Origin: DATFMP01 sp035266845
GTDB lineage: Bacteria > SAR324 > JACQKK01
Reading direction: 5' to 3'
Assembly (NCBI GenBank): GCA_035266845.1
Contig: DATFMP010000072.1
Span: forward strand, 1 to 64,000
DNA length: 64,000 bases
The notes beneath the pieces are model-generated. The model searched no databases. It had not been told where the DNA came from and saw nothing but the letters and a program-made list of their open reading frames with translations. This document shows positions 42,162-51,597 of the stretch, in pieces. Position numbers and translations under genes: made by a program. The number at the start of each line of letters is the position of its first letter. Position 1 is the first letter of the stretch.

Positions 42162-43366
42162 GCCCCGGCGTGGTGCTGCTGCTCGCCGCGCTGGCCGTGC
42201 TGGTGCTGGTCGGGGCGCGCACCGGCTTCGGCAAGGGCTCGCTGCCGGCGGTGCTGAGCCCGCTGGTGGATACGGGCACGGTGTTCATCCTCATCGGGGC
42301 GCTGCTGGGGCCGTCCGGCTTCAATCTGTTCACCGCGGGGATGCTGTCCCAGCTCAGTCCGGTGCTCGTCATCGGGCTGGGCTGGATCGGCTTCCTGTAC
42401 GGCAGTCACTTCGAATTGCGCCTGCTGCGCCGCTATCCGCCCGCGCTCTATGCAGCTGCGGCCACCGAGGCGCTGATCGCCTTCGCGCTGGTGGCTGCCC
42501 TGGCGTGGGCGCTGCTCACCTACGCGCTGGCGCCGGAACTGCCTGGCCGGGAGCGGCTGGCGGCGGCGCTGCTGCTGGGCATCTGCGCCTCGGGCACGGC
42601 CCCGGCGGGGATATTTCAGCTCGGCGGGCGCTCGCGTCTGAGCGCGGACGACCTGAGCGCGCTGCGCTTCCTCTCCACCGTGGATGACATTCCGGCGATG
42701 CTGCTGCTGGGGCTGATGGGGGCCTTGCTGCACCCCACCGTGCCCGGCGCGCTCTCCGTGCAGCCCGCCCTGTGGCTGTTGTTTTCCGTTGGTATCGGCG
42801 TGGGGCTGGGCCTCATCACGCACTGGCTGTTTCCACGGGTGGATGATGTGCGGCACAACTCGCTGGTGCTGCTGGGGGTGGTTTCCCTGGGTGCCGGGGC
42901 GGCGGTGATGCTGCGGCTCTCGCCCTTGTTCGTTACGGCGCTGGCGGGCCTGACCTTCGCCAACCTTTCGCCCCGCAAAGAGCGCGCCTATGGGCTGCTG
43001 GCGGAAAGCGAGCACACGCTCTACACGGTGTTCCTGCTGGTGGCGGGGCTGCTGTTGCGCTTCGATTGGAAGCCGCTGTGGATACTCGTGCCGGCCTATC
43101 TGCTGCTGCGGGCCGGGGGCAAGCTGGGCGGGGGCTATGCGGCGCGGCGGCTGCTCATGCGCGGCTCGGGGGTGAGCCCGCTGATCGGCGCGGGGATGCT
43201 GTTCCAGGGCGGCATGGCGCTGGCGATGGCCATCAGCTTCCAGCGCACGCACCTGGCGGAGTTGGACGCGCAGGTCACGGCCACGATCGTGCTGGGCGTG
43301 GTGGTGTTTGAGCTGCTCGGCCCGAGCGTGGCCGATGCGGTGCTGGGCGGGAGGCGGCGCCGATGA
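42158..43366 (+). CDS. CPA2-type cation:proton antiporter, first of two
   Basis: An integral membrane protein of 402 residues with about 12 hydrophobic segments of the monovalent cation:proton antiporter-2 (Kef/Nha-like) fold. Segments of note: LSPVLVIGLGWIGFLYGSHF, LLLGICASGTAPAGIFQLGG and LSTVDDIPAMLLLGLMG, where acidic residues in a membrane helix (DD) are likely in transport. It has no TrkA-N domain. Overlaps the PII-like gene and the next antiporter by four bases each; the three genes are probably co-translated and may work as one system. Confidence 0.82.
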   Translation: MSPGVVLLLAALAVLVLVGARTGFGKGSLPAVLSPLVDTGTVFILIGALLGPSGFNLFTAGMLSQLSPVLVIGLGWIGFLYGSHFELRLLRRYPPALYAAAATEALIAFALVAALAWALLTYALAPELPGRERLAAALLLGICASGTAPAGIFQLGGRSRLSADDLSALRFLSTVDDIPAMLLLGLMGALLHPTVPGALSVQPALWLLFSVGIGVGLGLITHWLFPRVDDVRHNSLVLLGVVSLGAGAAVMLRLSPLFVTALAGLTFANLSPRKERAYGLLAESEHTLYTVFLLVAGLLLRFDWKPLWILVPAYLLLRAGGKLGGGYAARRLLMRGSGVSPLIGAGMLFQGGMALAMAISFQRTHLAELDAQVTATIVLGVVVFELLGPSVADAVLGGRRRR

Positions 43367-44694
43367 GACGCGTGTTGGGACTGCTCGCGGTGTGCGCGCT
43401 CATCGTGGCCGTGCGGCTGGCCATGCCCGCCGAGGCCAGCGCGGCGGCCGCGGCCATGGCCCTGGGGTTCGTGCTGCTGGTGTCCTTTGTGCTGGGGCGC
43501 GTCGCAACGCGGCTGGGGTTGCCCACCATCACCGGCTACATCCTGGTGGGCATGGTCACCGGGCCCTTCCTGCTGGGCTGGCTGCACCCCGCGCTGGCCG
43601 TGCTGGGTCACTCGGCCGTCTCCAGTCTGCGCCTGCTGGATGGCGTGGCGCTGGGCTTGATCGCCCTCAGTGCGGGCGGTGAACTGCGTCTGGCCGCCGT
43701 GCGTCGCCACGCGCGGACCATCGCGGCCGTCATCGCCGGGCAGGTGTTGCTGGTGTTCGCGGGCGTGACCATGCTGGTGCTGGCCGGCGCCACGCTGTTC
43801 CCCTCGCTCCAGGGCGTAGCGGGAGGGAGCCTGGTGGCTATGGCCCTGCTCTTCGCCGTGATCGCCACGGCAAACTCCCCCGCCACGGCGCTGGCCATCA
43901 TCCAGGAGTACCGCAGCGAGGGGCCGGTGACGGACGTGGTGCTGGCCGTCACCGTGGTCAAGGACGTGGTGGTGATCTCCCTGTTCACCATCGTGCTGGC
44001 CTTCGCCGTGCTGCTGGCCCGGCCGGGTGCTGCCTTCGATGCGGCCTTTCTGCTGGAACTGGGATGGGAGGTGGCGGGCTCAGTGGCCCTGGGCGTGGGT
44101 CTGGCTTGGCTGGTGGCGCTCTACGTGCGGCGCGTGGGCCACGAGTTGCCGCTGCTGATCCTGGGCGTGGCGTTCGTGGCCGTGGCGGTGCTGCCGGCGC
44201 TGCACCTCTCCGGGCTGCTGGCGCTGATGGTGGCCGGGTTCGTCATCGAGAACTTCACCGCTCACGGCGACGACCTGATCCAGGCCATCGAGCGGCACTC
44301 CCTGCCTGTCTACGTCGTCTTCTTCACCATCGCCGGGGCCAGCCTGGACCTGGGGGCGCTCGGTGCCACGCTACCCCTCGCGCTGGCGCTGGCCCTGGTG
44401 CGCGGCCTGTTGACGGCCGGTGGCACGGCGCTGGGGGCACGGCTGGCCCACGCTCCGGCCGCCGTGCAGCGCCACGGCTGGAGCGGATTCGTGGCCCAGG
44501 CGGGCGTGACGCTGGGCTTCGCGATTCTCGTGGAGCAGCGCTTCCCGGAGATCGGCTTCACGGTGAAGACGGTGGTGCTGGCGGTGATCGCCCTCAATCA
44601 GCTCGCCGGGCCCGTGCTGTTCCGCCTGGGCCTGTTCTGGGCCGGCGAGGCCCGCCCGGAGCCGGAGCGCGCGGTCAACGTCGCCACGCGCTGA
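43363..44694 (+). CDS. CPA2-type cation:proton antiporter, second of two
   Basis: An integral membrane protein of 443 residues, more canonical for CPA2: RVATRLGLPTITGYILVGMV, LDGVALGLIALSAGGELRL, FAVIATANSPATALAIIQE and TDVVLAVTVVKDVVVISLF with the membrane-embedded acidic residue. It lacks cytoplasmic RCK domains. Overlap with the previous antiporter (ATGA) suggests a heteromeric or functionally paired antiport system, possibly moving Na+, K+ or another cation against H+. Confidence 0.88.
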   Translation: MRRVLGLLAVCALIVAVRLAMPAEASAAAAAMALGFVLLVSFVLGRVATRLGLPTITGYILVGMVTGPFLLGWLHPALAVLGHSAVSSLRLLDGVALGLIALSAGGELRLAAVRRHARTIAAVIAGQVLLVFAGVTMLVLAGATLFPSLQGVAGGSLVAMALLFAVIATANSPATALAIIQEYRSEGPVTDVVLAVTVVKDVVVISLFTIVLAFAVLLARPGAAFDAAFLLELGWEVAGSVALGVGLAWLVALYVRRVGHELPLLILGVAFVAVAVLPALHLSGLLALMVAGFVIENFTAHGDDLIQAIERHSLPVYVVFFTIAGASLDLGALGATLPLALALALVRGLLTAGGTALGARLAHAPAAVQRHGWSGFVAQAGVTLGFAILVEQRFPEIGFTVKTVVLAVIALNQLAGPVLFRLGLFWAGEARPEPERAVNVATR

Positions 44695-44791
44695 ACGGAG
44701 CGCACCCCATCGGCGATCTCAATGCGGACGGCTTGGTCCGTCCATCGGCCACGGACCGCATCTATGAAGACCTGACAGCGGGGAATCGAAC

Positions 44792-45025
44792 ATGAAGTGG
44801 CTGTTGATCCTCATCGTTATCTGGCCGGGGGCATCCCCGGCCATCACGCAGATCGACTTCAGCTCCGAGGCCGCCTGCCACGCCGCGCAGTCGATCATCA
44901 CGCAGGGCTTTGAGCGCGTGCAGCAGGCCGCCGAGGGCCGAGCCAGCCTCAAGAGGCAGCGGCCGGACATGGTGCCGCTCTCGGCCAAGGTAGAGCGCGC
45001 CCACGTCTACTGCGTGCGTCGCTAG
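44792..45025 (+). CDS. Small exported hypothetical protein
   Basis: A 77-residue protein with a short signal peptide (WLLILIVIWPGASPA) and a mature region of ~60 residues with two cysteines (EAACHAA and HVYCVRR) likely to form a disulfide. No family recognised. It sits 97 bp after the antiporter operon with GGGGAA before its ATG, and its end is 28 bp from the convergent CDF gene. Confidence 0.55.
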   Translation: MKWLLILIVIWPGASPAITQIDFSSEAACHAAQSIITQGFERVQQAAEGRASLKRQRPDMVPLSAKVERAHVYCVRR

Positions 45026-45053
45026 GCGTTCGGCCGGTAGGCAGAGGCGGAAG

Positions 45054-45950
45054 CTAGACCCGCGGCCCCTCGTCCGGCTCCATGTGCACAACGGTATCGG
45101 TCGCCTCGAACGCTCGCAGGCAGGCCTCGCGTACTTCGTGGGCGATGCGGTGAGCCTCGCGCAGCGGGGTCTCGGGATCGAGCTGGATTTCCAGGTCGAT
45201 GAACAGGTTGGGCGGCTCGCCACGGCTGCGGATGTGGGAACTGGAGCGCACCCCGGGCACAGCATCCACCACGGCGGCGATCTCCTCCGGCTTGAGCATC
45301 GTGGTGTCCATCAGCGTGCTGGTGCCCCGCACCAGGATCTGCCACGCGATGCGCACGATCAGCACGGCGATGGCGAAGGCCACCAGGGCATCCAGCCAGT
45401 AGACCTGCATCCACGCGGCACCCAGTCCCACCAGCACGGAAAGCGAGACAAAGATGTCCGAGCGGGTATGGCCGGCATCCGCCACCAGCACCTCGCTCTT
45501 GTGGAAGCGCCCCTGTCGCGACTCGTAGTGTGTCACCAGGGCATTGACGACCATCGTCGCGACCATTACGGCGAAGGCGAGGGCCGTGGGCTTGGCGTGC
45601 TCGGCGCTGCCCAGCCGCGTGATGCCCGCCCGTACCACCTCCAGCGCCGTCAGGCCCAGCAGCAGGGCAATGGCCAGGGCGGAAAAGGACTCGTACTTGT
45701 GATGGCCGTAGGGATGGTCCAGATCGGGCGGGCGGCTGGCCAGGTACATGCCCACCAGCCCAATCACGTTCGACGAGCCGTCCATCACCGAGTGGAAGCC
45801 GTCGGCCACCATCCCCAGCGAATCCACCGAGTAGCCGATGGCCAGCTTGGCGACCGCTACCGCCAGGTTCAACGCCAGCACCACCCACAGCACACGGCGG
45901 ATGGCCGCCGTGCGGTGCGAGAGCGGGTGGGCGGCCTGGGATGCGGTCAT
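45054..45950 (-). CDS. Cation diffusion facilitator (CDF) metal exporter
   Basis: A 298-residue inner-membrane metal:proton antiporter. Six helices; the metal sites are in SVDSLGMVADGFHSVMDG (helix 2, with the family's D..H/D pattern) and VLVADAGHTRSDIF (helix 5, HxxxD). The loop DLDHPYGHHKYESF matches the YGHxKxE motif of FieF/MamM-type proteins, which move Zn2+/Fe2+. The C-terminal dimerisation domain (~210-290) is present. Metal specificity cannot be fixed from the sequence. Confidence 0.92.
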   Translation of the reverse strand: MTASQAAHPLSHRTAAIRRVLWVVLALNLAVAVAKLAIGYSVDSLGMVADGFHSVMDGSSNVIGLVGMYLASRPPDLDHPYGHHKYESFSALAIALLLGLTALEVVRAGITRLGSAEHAKPTALAFAVMVATMVVNALVTHYESRQGRFHKSEVLVADAGHTRSDIFVSLSVLVGLGAAWMQVYWLDALVAFAIAVLIVRIAWQILVRGTSTLMDTTMLKPEEIAAVVDAVPGVRSSSHIRSRGEPPNLFIDLEIQLDPETPLREAHRIAHEVREACLRAFEATDTVVHMEPDEGPRV

Positions 45951-45993
45951 GCCGGCAGGGTAGGGGTCAAGGCCATTGTGCCCCGGGGGGCGT

Positions 45994-46908
45994 TCAGAGC
46001 ATGAGGCCGATGAGGATCAGCAGCAGGCTGAAGATGAGGCCCCCGTCCAGTATACCCCAGGCGACGTTGTCCGCGATCACCAGCTCGTAGCGCAGATTGA
46101 TCCCCGTGAGTGCGTACATCACGATCTGCAGCACGGCCCGGGCCAGCAGCACGAAGGCCAGGATGATCGCCAGGAAGATCCACAGCTCCGGCGTGTTGAA
46201 CATGTGCTGGCCGGGACCGAAGGTGATCAGCAGGTAGTGGTTAAGCGGCAGCACGCCGGCCACCAAGCCCAGCAGGGAGAACGGCGCGGCCGGGTTGTTG
46301 TCGTGAAAGCACTCGTGCAGGATGTGATTGCGGGTGCCGTACTCCAGGTAGAAGAACGAGTGGATCAGCACCAGCAGGCAGCCCAGCAGCCAGATCCCCA
46401 GCATGTTCCAGATTTGGCTCAGGCCCTGGTTAGCGTGGTCGAACACGTCCAGTTCCACGAGGCCTGCCACCAGGATCACGTACAGCACGGTCGAGAACAG
46501 GCTGGTGGCCACGTTGCGCTGCTTGAACAGCTCGTTGTTCATGGTAACGATATCGCCCTGCGCGTCGCGGTGGTCGCGGAACCATAGCCGCAGCAGGCCG
46601 CCGATCAGCAGGCGCAGCACCGCGAGCAGGATCAGCACCGCTACGATGCTGATGGCCACGGCGGGCACGTTGAGTCGGAACGACGTGCGCGGCGCAAGGC
46701 TGACGATGGAATAGAGCAGAATGCCCGTGGCCAGGAAGCCGCCCAGCAGGTCCAGCGCCACGGCGGGGTTGGGCCGCTTGCCGAACACGGCCTCGCGCAC
46801 GTCGTAGCCCCGCGCCAGGATAGCCTCATAGATGATCCACCACATGATCAACGTGAGGATGCCAATCGCGGAATAGATGGCAAACAGGCCGATTATGGAC
46901 CAATTCAT
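45994..46908 (-). CDS. Polytopic inner-membrane protein, DUF350-like
   Basis: A 304-residue membrane protein with about eight hydrophobic segments. Two halves show related patterns (ARGYDVREAVFGKRPNPAVA then a helix; LRYELVIADNVAWGILDGG then a helix), suggesting an internal duplication like that in DUF350 proteins, though the similarity is loose and not certain. Conserved charged loops and a HECFHDNNP segment with two His residues could bind metal. Function unknown. Divergent from the response regulator gene. Confidence 0.55.
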   Translation of the reverse strand: MNWSIIGLFAIYSAIGILTLIMWWIIYEAILARGYDVREAVFGKRPNPAVALDLLGGFLATGILLYSIVSLAPRTSFRLNVPAVAISIVAVLILLAVLRLLIGGLLRLWFRDHRDAQGDIVTMNNELFKQRNVATSLFSTVLYVILVAGLVELDVFDHANQGLSQIWNMLGIWLLGCLLVLIHSFFYLEYGTRNHILHECFHDNNPAAPFSLLGLVAGVLPLNHYLLITFGPGQHMFNTPELWIFLAIILAFVLLARAVLQIVMYALTGINLRYELVIADNVAWGILDGGLIFSLLLILIGLML

Positions 46909-47127
46909 GTGGGCTCCCCCATCGTGTTCCCGATCGCACGACGTGTGCCGACCGTCGGTGCGCGGACTGCGCGTCTCGCGGGTTCGCCCGCCCGCGAGTT
47001 TCGGCCATACCTACCAGGAAATGCGCGGGGACGGTAGCCGGTGCCGGGCACATGACGCGGCCCTGCCGGGAGATGTCGTCCGGCCGCGGGCCTGATGCCC
47101 ACCGCAGCCCCGACGAGGACCCCAGCC

Positions 47128-47844
47128 ATGGACGCCCGCATCCTGCTCATCGAGGACGACCCGGAGATCGCCGGGCTGGTGACCCTGCACCTGCGGGACG
47201 AGGGCCATCCCGTGGAGCACGCGGCCTCGGGCGATGCGGGGCTGCGGCTCGCTCTGCAGGGCGGTTGGGCGCTGATCATCCTCGACCTGATGCTGCCCGG
47301 CGTGGGCGGGCTGGACATCTGCAGGCAGCTCCGCGAGCACGAGCACCGCGTGCCGATCCTGATGCTCACCGCCAAGTCTGAAGAGATCGACAAGGTGCTC
47401 GGCCTGGAACTGGGGGCGGACGATTACCTCACCAAGCCGTTCTCCATCCGCGAGTTGCTGGCGCGCGTGAAGGCCATCCTGCGACGGGCCCAGATGGTGG
47501 CCGAGGCCGCGGGCCCGGGCCCCTTGCCCCAGCTCGACTATGACGGGCTTACGATCAATCTCGGCAAGCGGCGCGTCACGCTTGGCGGCAAGCCGGTGGA
47601 GCTGACGGCCAAGGAGTTCGACCTGCTGGCGCTCTTCGCGAACAATCCCGGCAAGCCCTTCAACCGCGAGCAGTTGCTGAACCAGGTGTGGGGCTACTCG
47701 TACACCGGTTACGAGCACACGGTGAACTCGCACATCAACCGCCTGCGCGCCAAGATCGAGGCCGACCCGTCGCATCCCCGCTACATCATCACCGTGTGGG
47801 GCTTCGGATACCGGTTCGCGGAACCCGGGGAGTTGGGCGCGTGA
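47128..47844 (+). CDS. OmpR/PhoB-family response regulator
   Basis: A 238-residue transcription factor with an N-terminal receiver domain (EDDPE at the start, phospho-acceptor Asp53 in IILDLMLPG, Thr81 and Lys103) and a C-terminal winged helix (VELTAKEFDLLALFANNPGK; YTGYEHTVNSHINRLRAKIE). The start ATG 47128 gives the canonical receiver N-terminus; an ATG at 47095 would add eleven residues. It overlaps the kinase gene by four bases (GTGA), so this is an operon-encoded two-component pair. Signal unknown. Confidence 0.93.
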   Translation: MDARILLIEDDPEIAGLVTLHLRDEGHPVEHAASGDAGLRLALQGGWALIILDLMLPGVGGLDICRQLREHEHRVPILMLTAKSEEIDKVLGLELGADDYLTKPFSIRELLARVKAILRRAQMVAEAAGPGPLPQLDYDGLTINLGKRRVTLGGKPVELTAKEFDLLALFANNPGKPFNREQLLNQVWGYSYTGYEHTVNSHINRLRAKIEADPSHPRYIITVWGFGYRFAEPGELGA

Positions 47845-49313
47845 AATCGGTCTTCGCCAGCCTCTACGGCCGCATCTCGGCCATCTTCCTGGTGCTGCTG
47901 CTGGTGCTGAGCCTGGCACAGCTTGTGGTGGGCGTGCGCTCGGCGCGCACCTTCTCGCACGAATCGGACCAGAGCCTGAACCGCAATCTGGCGGCGGACC
48001 TGGTGCCGCGCTTCCAGCCGGCCCTGGCCAACGGACTGGACCGTGACGCGATCGCGCACCACATCCACGACTTGATGGTGTTCAACCCGCGCGTTGAGAT
48101 CTACGTGCTGGATGCCCAGGGGCGGGTGCTGGCGCCACGCCCCGCGCAGGCCGGGCTGCGGCGCGATCATGTGGACACGGAGCCGATCCGCCGCTTCATC
48201 GAGCCCAACGGCAAGCTGAAGCTGCCCATCTATGGGGACGACCCGCGCAGCAGCAGCGAGCGCAAGCCCTTTTCCGCCGCTCCGGTGCGCATCGGTGGGC
48301 AGCCCGGCTACCTGTATCTGATCCTGGGCGGGGAGCAATACGAGTCCATCGCCAACATGCTGGAGTCCAGCTACATCATTCGCAGTTCGATCGTGAGCCT
48401 CGTGCTGGCCTCGGTGCTGATCGGGATCGTGGGGCTGGCGATCTTCTTCCTGCTCACCAAGCGCCTGCGTACCATGCTGACAGCCGTGCGAGCCTTCGAA
48501 CACGGGGACTATGGCATCCGTCTTGCCGATACGCCCGGTGATGAGATCGGCCAGCTCGCCCGCGCCTTCAATGACATGGCGGCGAAGGTGGAATCCACCG
48601 TGGACGAGATGCGCCGCTCCGACCAGTTGCGGCGCGAGTTGGTGGCCAATGTCTCCCACGATCTGCGCAGCCCCCTGGCCTCCGTGCAGGGCTACCTGGA
48701 GACGTTGTTGATCAAGGACGCGGCCCTGCCCGCCTCGGAGCGGCGGCGCTTCGTGGAAATCATCCACAACAACGTGCTGCGTCTGAGCACGTTGGTGAGG
48801 GAGCTTTTCGAGCTCTCGCGGCTGGAGGCACAGCAGATTCGCCCGGTGCTGGAGCCGTTCGCGCTCTCCGAGTTGGTGCAGGATGTGGTCGTGAAGCTGC
48901 AACCGCTGGCGCTGGAGCGGCATGTGGCCCTGACGTCAGCTCTGCCGCGCGATCTGCCGTTCGTGCGGGGCGATATCGGCATGATCGAGCGCGTGCTGAC
49001 CAACCTCATCGACAATGCCTTGCGCTATACACCCCGCGAGGGCCGGGTTGAGGTCTCGCTCACCGGCGAGGACGGGCAGGTGCGCGTGCGCGTGAGCGAC
49101 ACGGGGCCCGGCATCCCGGCGGAGGACCTGCCGCACGTCTTCGACCGCTTCTACCGGGTAGACAAGAGCCGCTCGCGGGAATCGGGCGGGTCGGGCATCG
49201 GGCTCGCCATCGCCAAGCACATCCTGGACATGCACGGCAGCCAAGTGGGCGTGGAACGCAGCACCCCCGAGGGCACCGTCTTCACCTTCGCCCTGCCCAC
49301 CCGCAGTTCCTAA
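47841..49313 (+). CDS. Membrane sensor histidine kinase
   Basis: A 490-residue kinase partner of the regulator encoded just upstream. Two transmembrane helices (~8-30 and ~180-203) flank a periplasmic sensor domain (~31-180); a HAMP linker, HisKA with His273 (VANVSHDLRSPLASV) and HATPase (NLIDNALRYTPREG, DTGPGIPAEDLPHVFDRFYR, GSGIGLAIAKHIL) follow. Start is GTG 47841, overlapping the regulator stop. The sensor domain resembles no named family to me. The small lipoprotein at 49521 may be part of its response system, by position. Confidence 0.93.
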   Translation: MKSVFASLYGRISAIFLVLLLVLSLAQLVVGVRSARTFSHESDQSLNRNLAADLVPRFQPALANGLDRDAIAHHIHDLMVFNPRVEIYVLDAQGRVLAPRPAQAGLRRDHVDTEPIRRFIEPNGKLKLPIYGDDPRSSSERKPFSAAPVRIGGQPGYLYLILGGEQYESIANMLESSYIIRSSIVSLVLASVLIGIVGLAIFFLLTKRLRTMLTAVRAFEHGDYGIRLADTPGDEIGQLARAFNDMAAKVESTVDEMRRSDQLRRELVANVSHDLRSPLASVQGYLETLLIKDAALPASERRRFVEIIHNNVLRLSTLVRELFELSRLEAQQIRPVLEPFALSELVQDVVVKLQPLALERHVALTSALPRDLPFVRGDIGMIERVLTNLIDNALRYTPREGRVEVSLTGEDGQVRVRVSDTGPGIPAEDLPHVFDRFYRVDKSRSRESGGSGIGLAIAKHILDMHGSQVGVERSTPEGTVFTFALPTRSS

Positions 49314-49520
49314 GTGCCGTCGCGGGGGCGTCAGGGCAGCCTCGTCGCAGTTTAGAAAGATATGACTCGGGCGTGACCGTTTTGTGACGGCTGGGCCGGT
49401 AGGGTTGCGCCAGTAGGAGGCGATGCTCGGCACCGTCTCCGCCATGCAGGCCTTTCCAGGGAGCCCGTCGCACCCTGCCGGGTGGTGGGCATTCCAACTT
49501 CCACCGGAAAAGGATCGACC

Positions 49521-49661
49521 ATGAAACCCATCAAATTTGCTATGCCCGTGCTGCTGCTCCTCGCGTTGGGCTTTGTGCTGGCCGGCTGCCCGAAAAGCGA
49601 CAAGATGATGCAGAATGCGCCGGCGCAGCCGTCGGCCATGCAACAGACGCAGATCGGCTAG
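49521..49661 (+). CDS. Small lipoprotein of 46 residues
   Basis: The 46-residue product has a basic n-region, a hydrophobic core (FAMPVLLLLALGFVL) and a clear lipobox LAGC; the mature peptide is only 27 residues (KSDKMMQNAPAQPSAMQQ, then TQIG). The ATG is preceded by AAAAGGATCGACC, an adequate ribosome-binding site, and the gene is followed by a strong terminator hairpin. It resembles short entericidin-like lipoproteins in size only. Role unknown. Confidence 0.65.
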   Translation: MKPIKFAMPVLLLLALGFVLAGCPKSDKMMQNAPAQPSAMQQTQIG

Positions 49662-49678
49662 TTCTGCCCCCGTGCAAG

Positions 49679-49703
49679 GCGGGCGGGAGTGCCTCCCGCC
49701 CGC
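49679..49703 (+). terminator. Strong terminator hairpin after the small lipoprotein gene
   Basis: A perfect 11-bp stem (GCGGGCGGGAG / CTCCCGCCCGC) with a three-base loop TGC, 17 bases after the stop codon. No T tract, but the stem is very stable. Confidence 0.65.
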
Positions 49704-49936
49704 TGGGCTTGCCCCGCCGCTGGTACTCCTCCCTCGCTGCTCCCCCGCACCGCCTCCCGCATTTGCTCGCCCGCAGCTGCCTTGCCGCCTGCGAGGCAAT
49801 TGCCGCACGGCTCCGTTCCGCCGCTGCTGAGCCATCGCTTGGAATGTGCGCCCACCGGGGAGTATAGAGAGAGGGTCGCGCACCGCCCCGGTTGCCGCCC
49901 GGTGCCGCTGCGCCCCCCTTGTTGCCCAACCCGGGG

Positions 49937-50842
49937 ATGCCCATGTTGCCTTCGCATGACCGCTACGACTACTCCGCCATCGTGGACCGCCCGGACTATA
50001 CCTGGCCCGGTGGCAAGCGCCTCGCGTTCTACCTGGCGCTGAATGTGGAGCACTTTGCCTTCGGCGAGCACCCCGGTGGCGACTTTACCTCGGTGGTGCT
50101 GCCGCCCTTCCACCGGGGCTACGCTTGGCGCGACTACGGCAACCGCGTGGGCGTGTGGCGCCTGCTGGAGCTGTTCGAGGCGCTGTCCCTGCCCGTGGCC
50201 GTGCTGGCCAACGCCGAGGTGTTCGCCTACTGTCCGCGCGTGATCGAGCCGTTCCGTGACCGGGGGGACGAATTCGTGGGCCATGGGGTCTCCAACTCCT
50301 ATCGCCAGGGAGACCTGCCGGAACACCGTGAGAGGGCCCTGATCGCCGAAGCCACGGAAACCATCCGCCAGCACACCGGCAAGCCGCCGGAGGGCTGGTT
50401 GGGCCCGTGGATCTCCCAGAGCTGGGTCACACCGGACCTGCTGCGCGAGGCCGGCTATCGCTACATGCTGGACTGGCACTGCGACGACCAGCCGGTCTGG
50501 TGCCGCACGCGCGGGGGACCGCTGCTGGCCGTGCCGTATCCCACCATGGAGGTGAACGACTCCACGGCGTTCGTGTATCGCCGGGTTTCCGAGCCGGATT
50601 TCTCGCGCATGATCGTGGACAACTTCGACGAGATGCTGGAGCAGTCTCAGCACCAGCCCTTGGTGTGCATGGTGTCCCTGCACACCTTCATCGTGGGGCA
50701 GCCTCACCGGCTGCGCGAGTTGCGCCGGGCGTTGCAGCACATCGCTGCGCACAAGGACGACGTCTGGTTCACGCACCCGGGCGCCATCGCGCGTCACGTC
50801 GCCGGGTTGCCCAAGGGCACCGTGCCCGGTGCGCCAACGTAG
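49937..50842 (+). CDS. Polysaccharide-deacetylase family protein
   Basis: A 301-residue NodB-type protein. The N-terminal fragment RLAFYLALNVEHFAFGEH occupies the catalytic-Asp strand but carries N-V-E in place of the usual D-D; the family His and the GPWISQSW and VSLHTFIVGQPHRL segments are in place. This subset of the family includes allantoinase (PuuE) and other amidase-type enzymes, so the substrate may be a small amide rather than a polysaccharide. ATG 49937 is used; an upstream in-frame start at 49892 would add 15 residues. No signal peptide. Confidence 0.78.
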   Translation: MPMLPSHDRYDYSAIVDRPDYTWPGGKRLAFYLALNVEHFAFGEHPGGDFTSVVLPPFHRGYAWRDYGNRVGVWRLLELFEALSLPVAVLANAEVFAYCPRVIEPFRDRGDEFVGHGVSNSYRQGDLPEHRERALIAEATETIRQHTGKPPEGWLGPWISQSWVTPDLLREAGYRYMLDWHCDDQPVWCRTRGGPLLAVPYPTMEVNDSTAFVYRRVSEPDFSRMIVDNFDEMLEQSQHQPLVCMVSLHTFIVGQPHRLRELRRALQHIAAHKDDVWFTHPGAIARHVAGLPKGTVPGAPT

Positions 50843-50864
50843 GCCCCGCGATGGGCCGCTGCTG

Positions 50865-51245
50865 CTAGGGGGCATTAGCGACGACGATCGGCGGGAGGTC
50901 GAGCACAATGCGGTCCGGTACGGCGATCACCACCTCGCGCACGGCATTGGGGAATCCTACAATGAGCCGGTAGCTGCCGGGCGGCACGCCGCGGAACCCA
51001 TAGTTGCCCGCGCTGTCCGTGAACGTGCGTGCGACCAGGGCCCCCGTATTCACGCTGACGAGCGCCACCACGTATCCCCGGCGCTTGCCCAACAACGGGG
51101 CATTTGGGGCCGGCCGCCCCAGGGTGCGTACCTGGATTGTGCCTCGCAGATCCGTGGCGCGCGCCACCGGCGCATGCGTCAATGTGACGGCAGCGGTCGC
51201 TGCCAGACAGACCAGCAGCAGGGACCCGCGACCAAAGAGCGTCAT
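50865..51245 (-). CDS. Exported protein with a carboxypeptidase regulatory-like domain
   Basis: A 126-residue protein with a signal peptide (LLLVCLAATAAVTL) cleaved near ARATD and a beta-sandwich domain (~35-120) of the carboxypeptidase regulatory-like/SdrD-B type (VALVSVNTGALVARTFTDSAG, then YGFRGVPPGSYRLIVG). These domains bind or stabilise partner proteins or polymers outside the cytoplasm. ATG 51245 follows CCGGAGCTTCGCC. Role unknown. Confidence 0.65.
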   Translation of the reverse strand: MTLFGRGSLLLVCLAATAAVTLTHAPVARATDLRGTIQVRTLGRPAPNAPLLGKRRGYVVALVSVNTGALVARTFTDSAGNYGFRGVPPGSYRLIVGFPNAVREVVIAVPDRIVLDLPPIVVANAP

Positions 51246-51597
51246 GGCGAAGCTCCGGCACCGGCGAAACGGCTTTGGTTTGTCGTCGCCATTGGTTTCC
51301 GGGAGCACCTGCCCGCGCGACGCAGCGCGAGCGGGTCTTGGGTGCCTTGTCTAAGGGGCGAACATCATCCCAATATATCATGCCCGTGTGAATTCGGAGG
51401 CGTCCCAGGTCTCGCATCAGGCTCATCAGCGCTGAGCGAAAGCGCCACTGGCTGGGCGTCGGGAGCCATGCAACCCGACGAGTTAGACAGCGTTTATACA
51501 AGGTGGATGCTGATCCGGCGTGGCATCCGTGGGTCGGGGCAACCTATACCAGGCCCATCACCATGGCGGCTGCTCCTGGAATACGGCACACGACACG
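51246..51597. other. Divergent intergenic region before the hybrid kinase
   Basis: A 352-bp divergent gap with an A/T-richer patch (CCCAATATATCATGCC near 51375) that could hold a promoter: TTGTCT and CAATAT are 18 bases apart but the match is weak. Nothing else was recognised. Confidence 0.3.
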
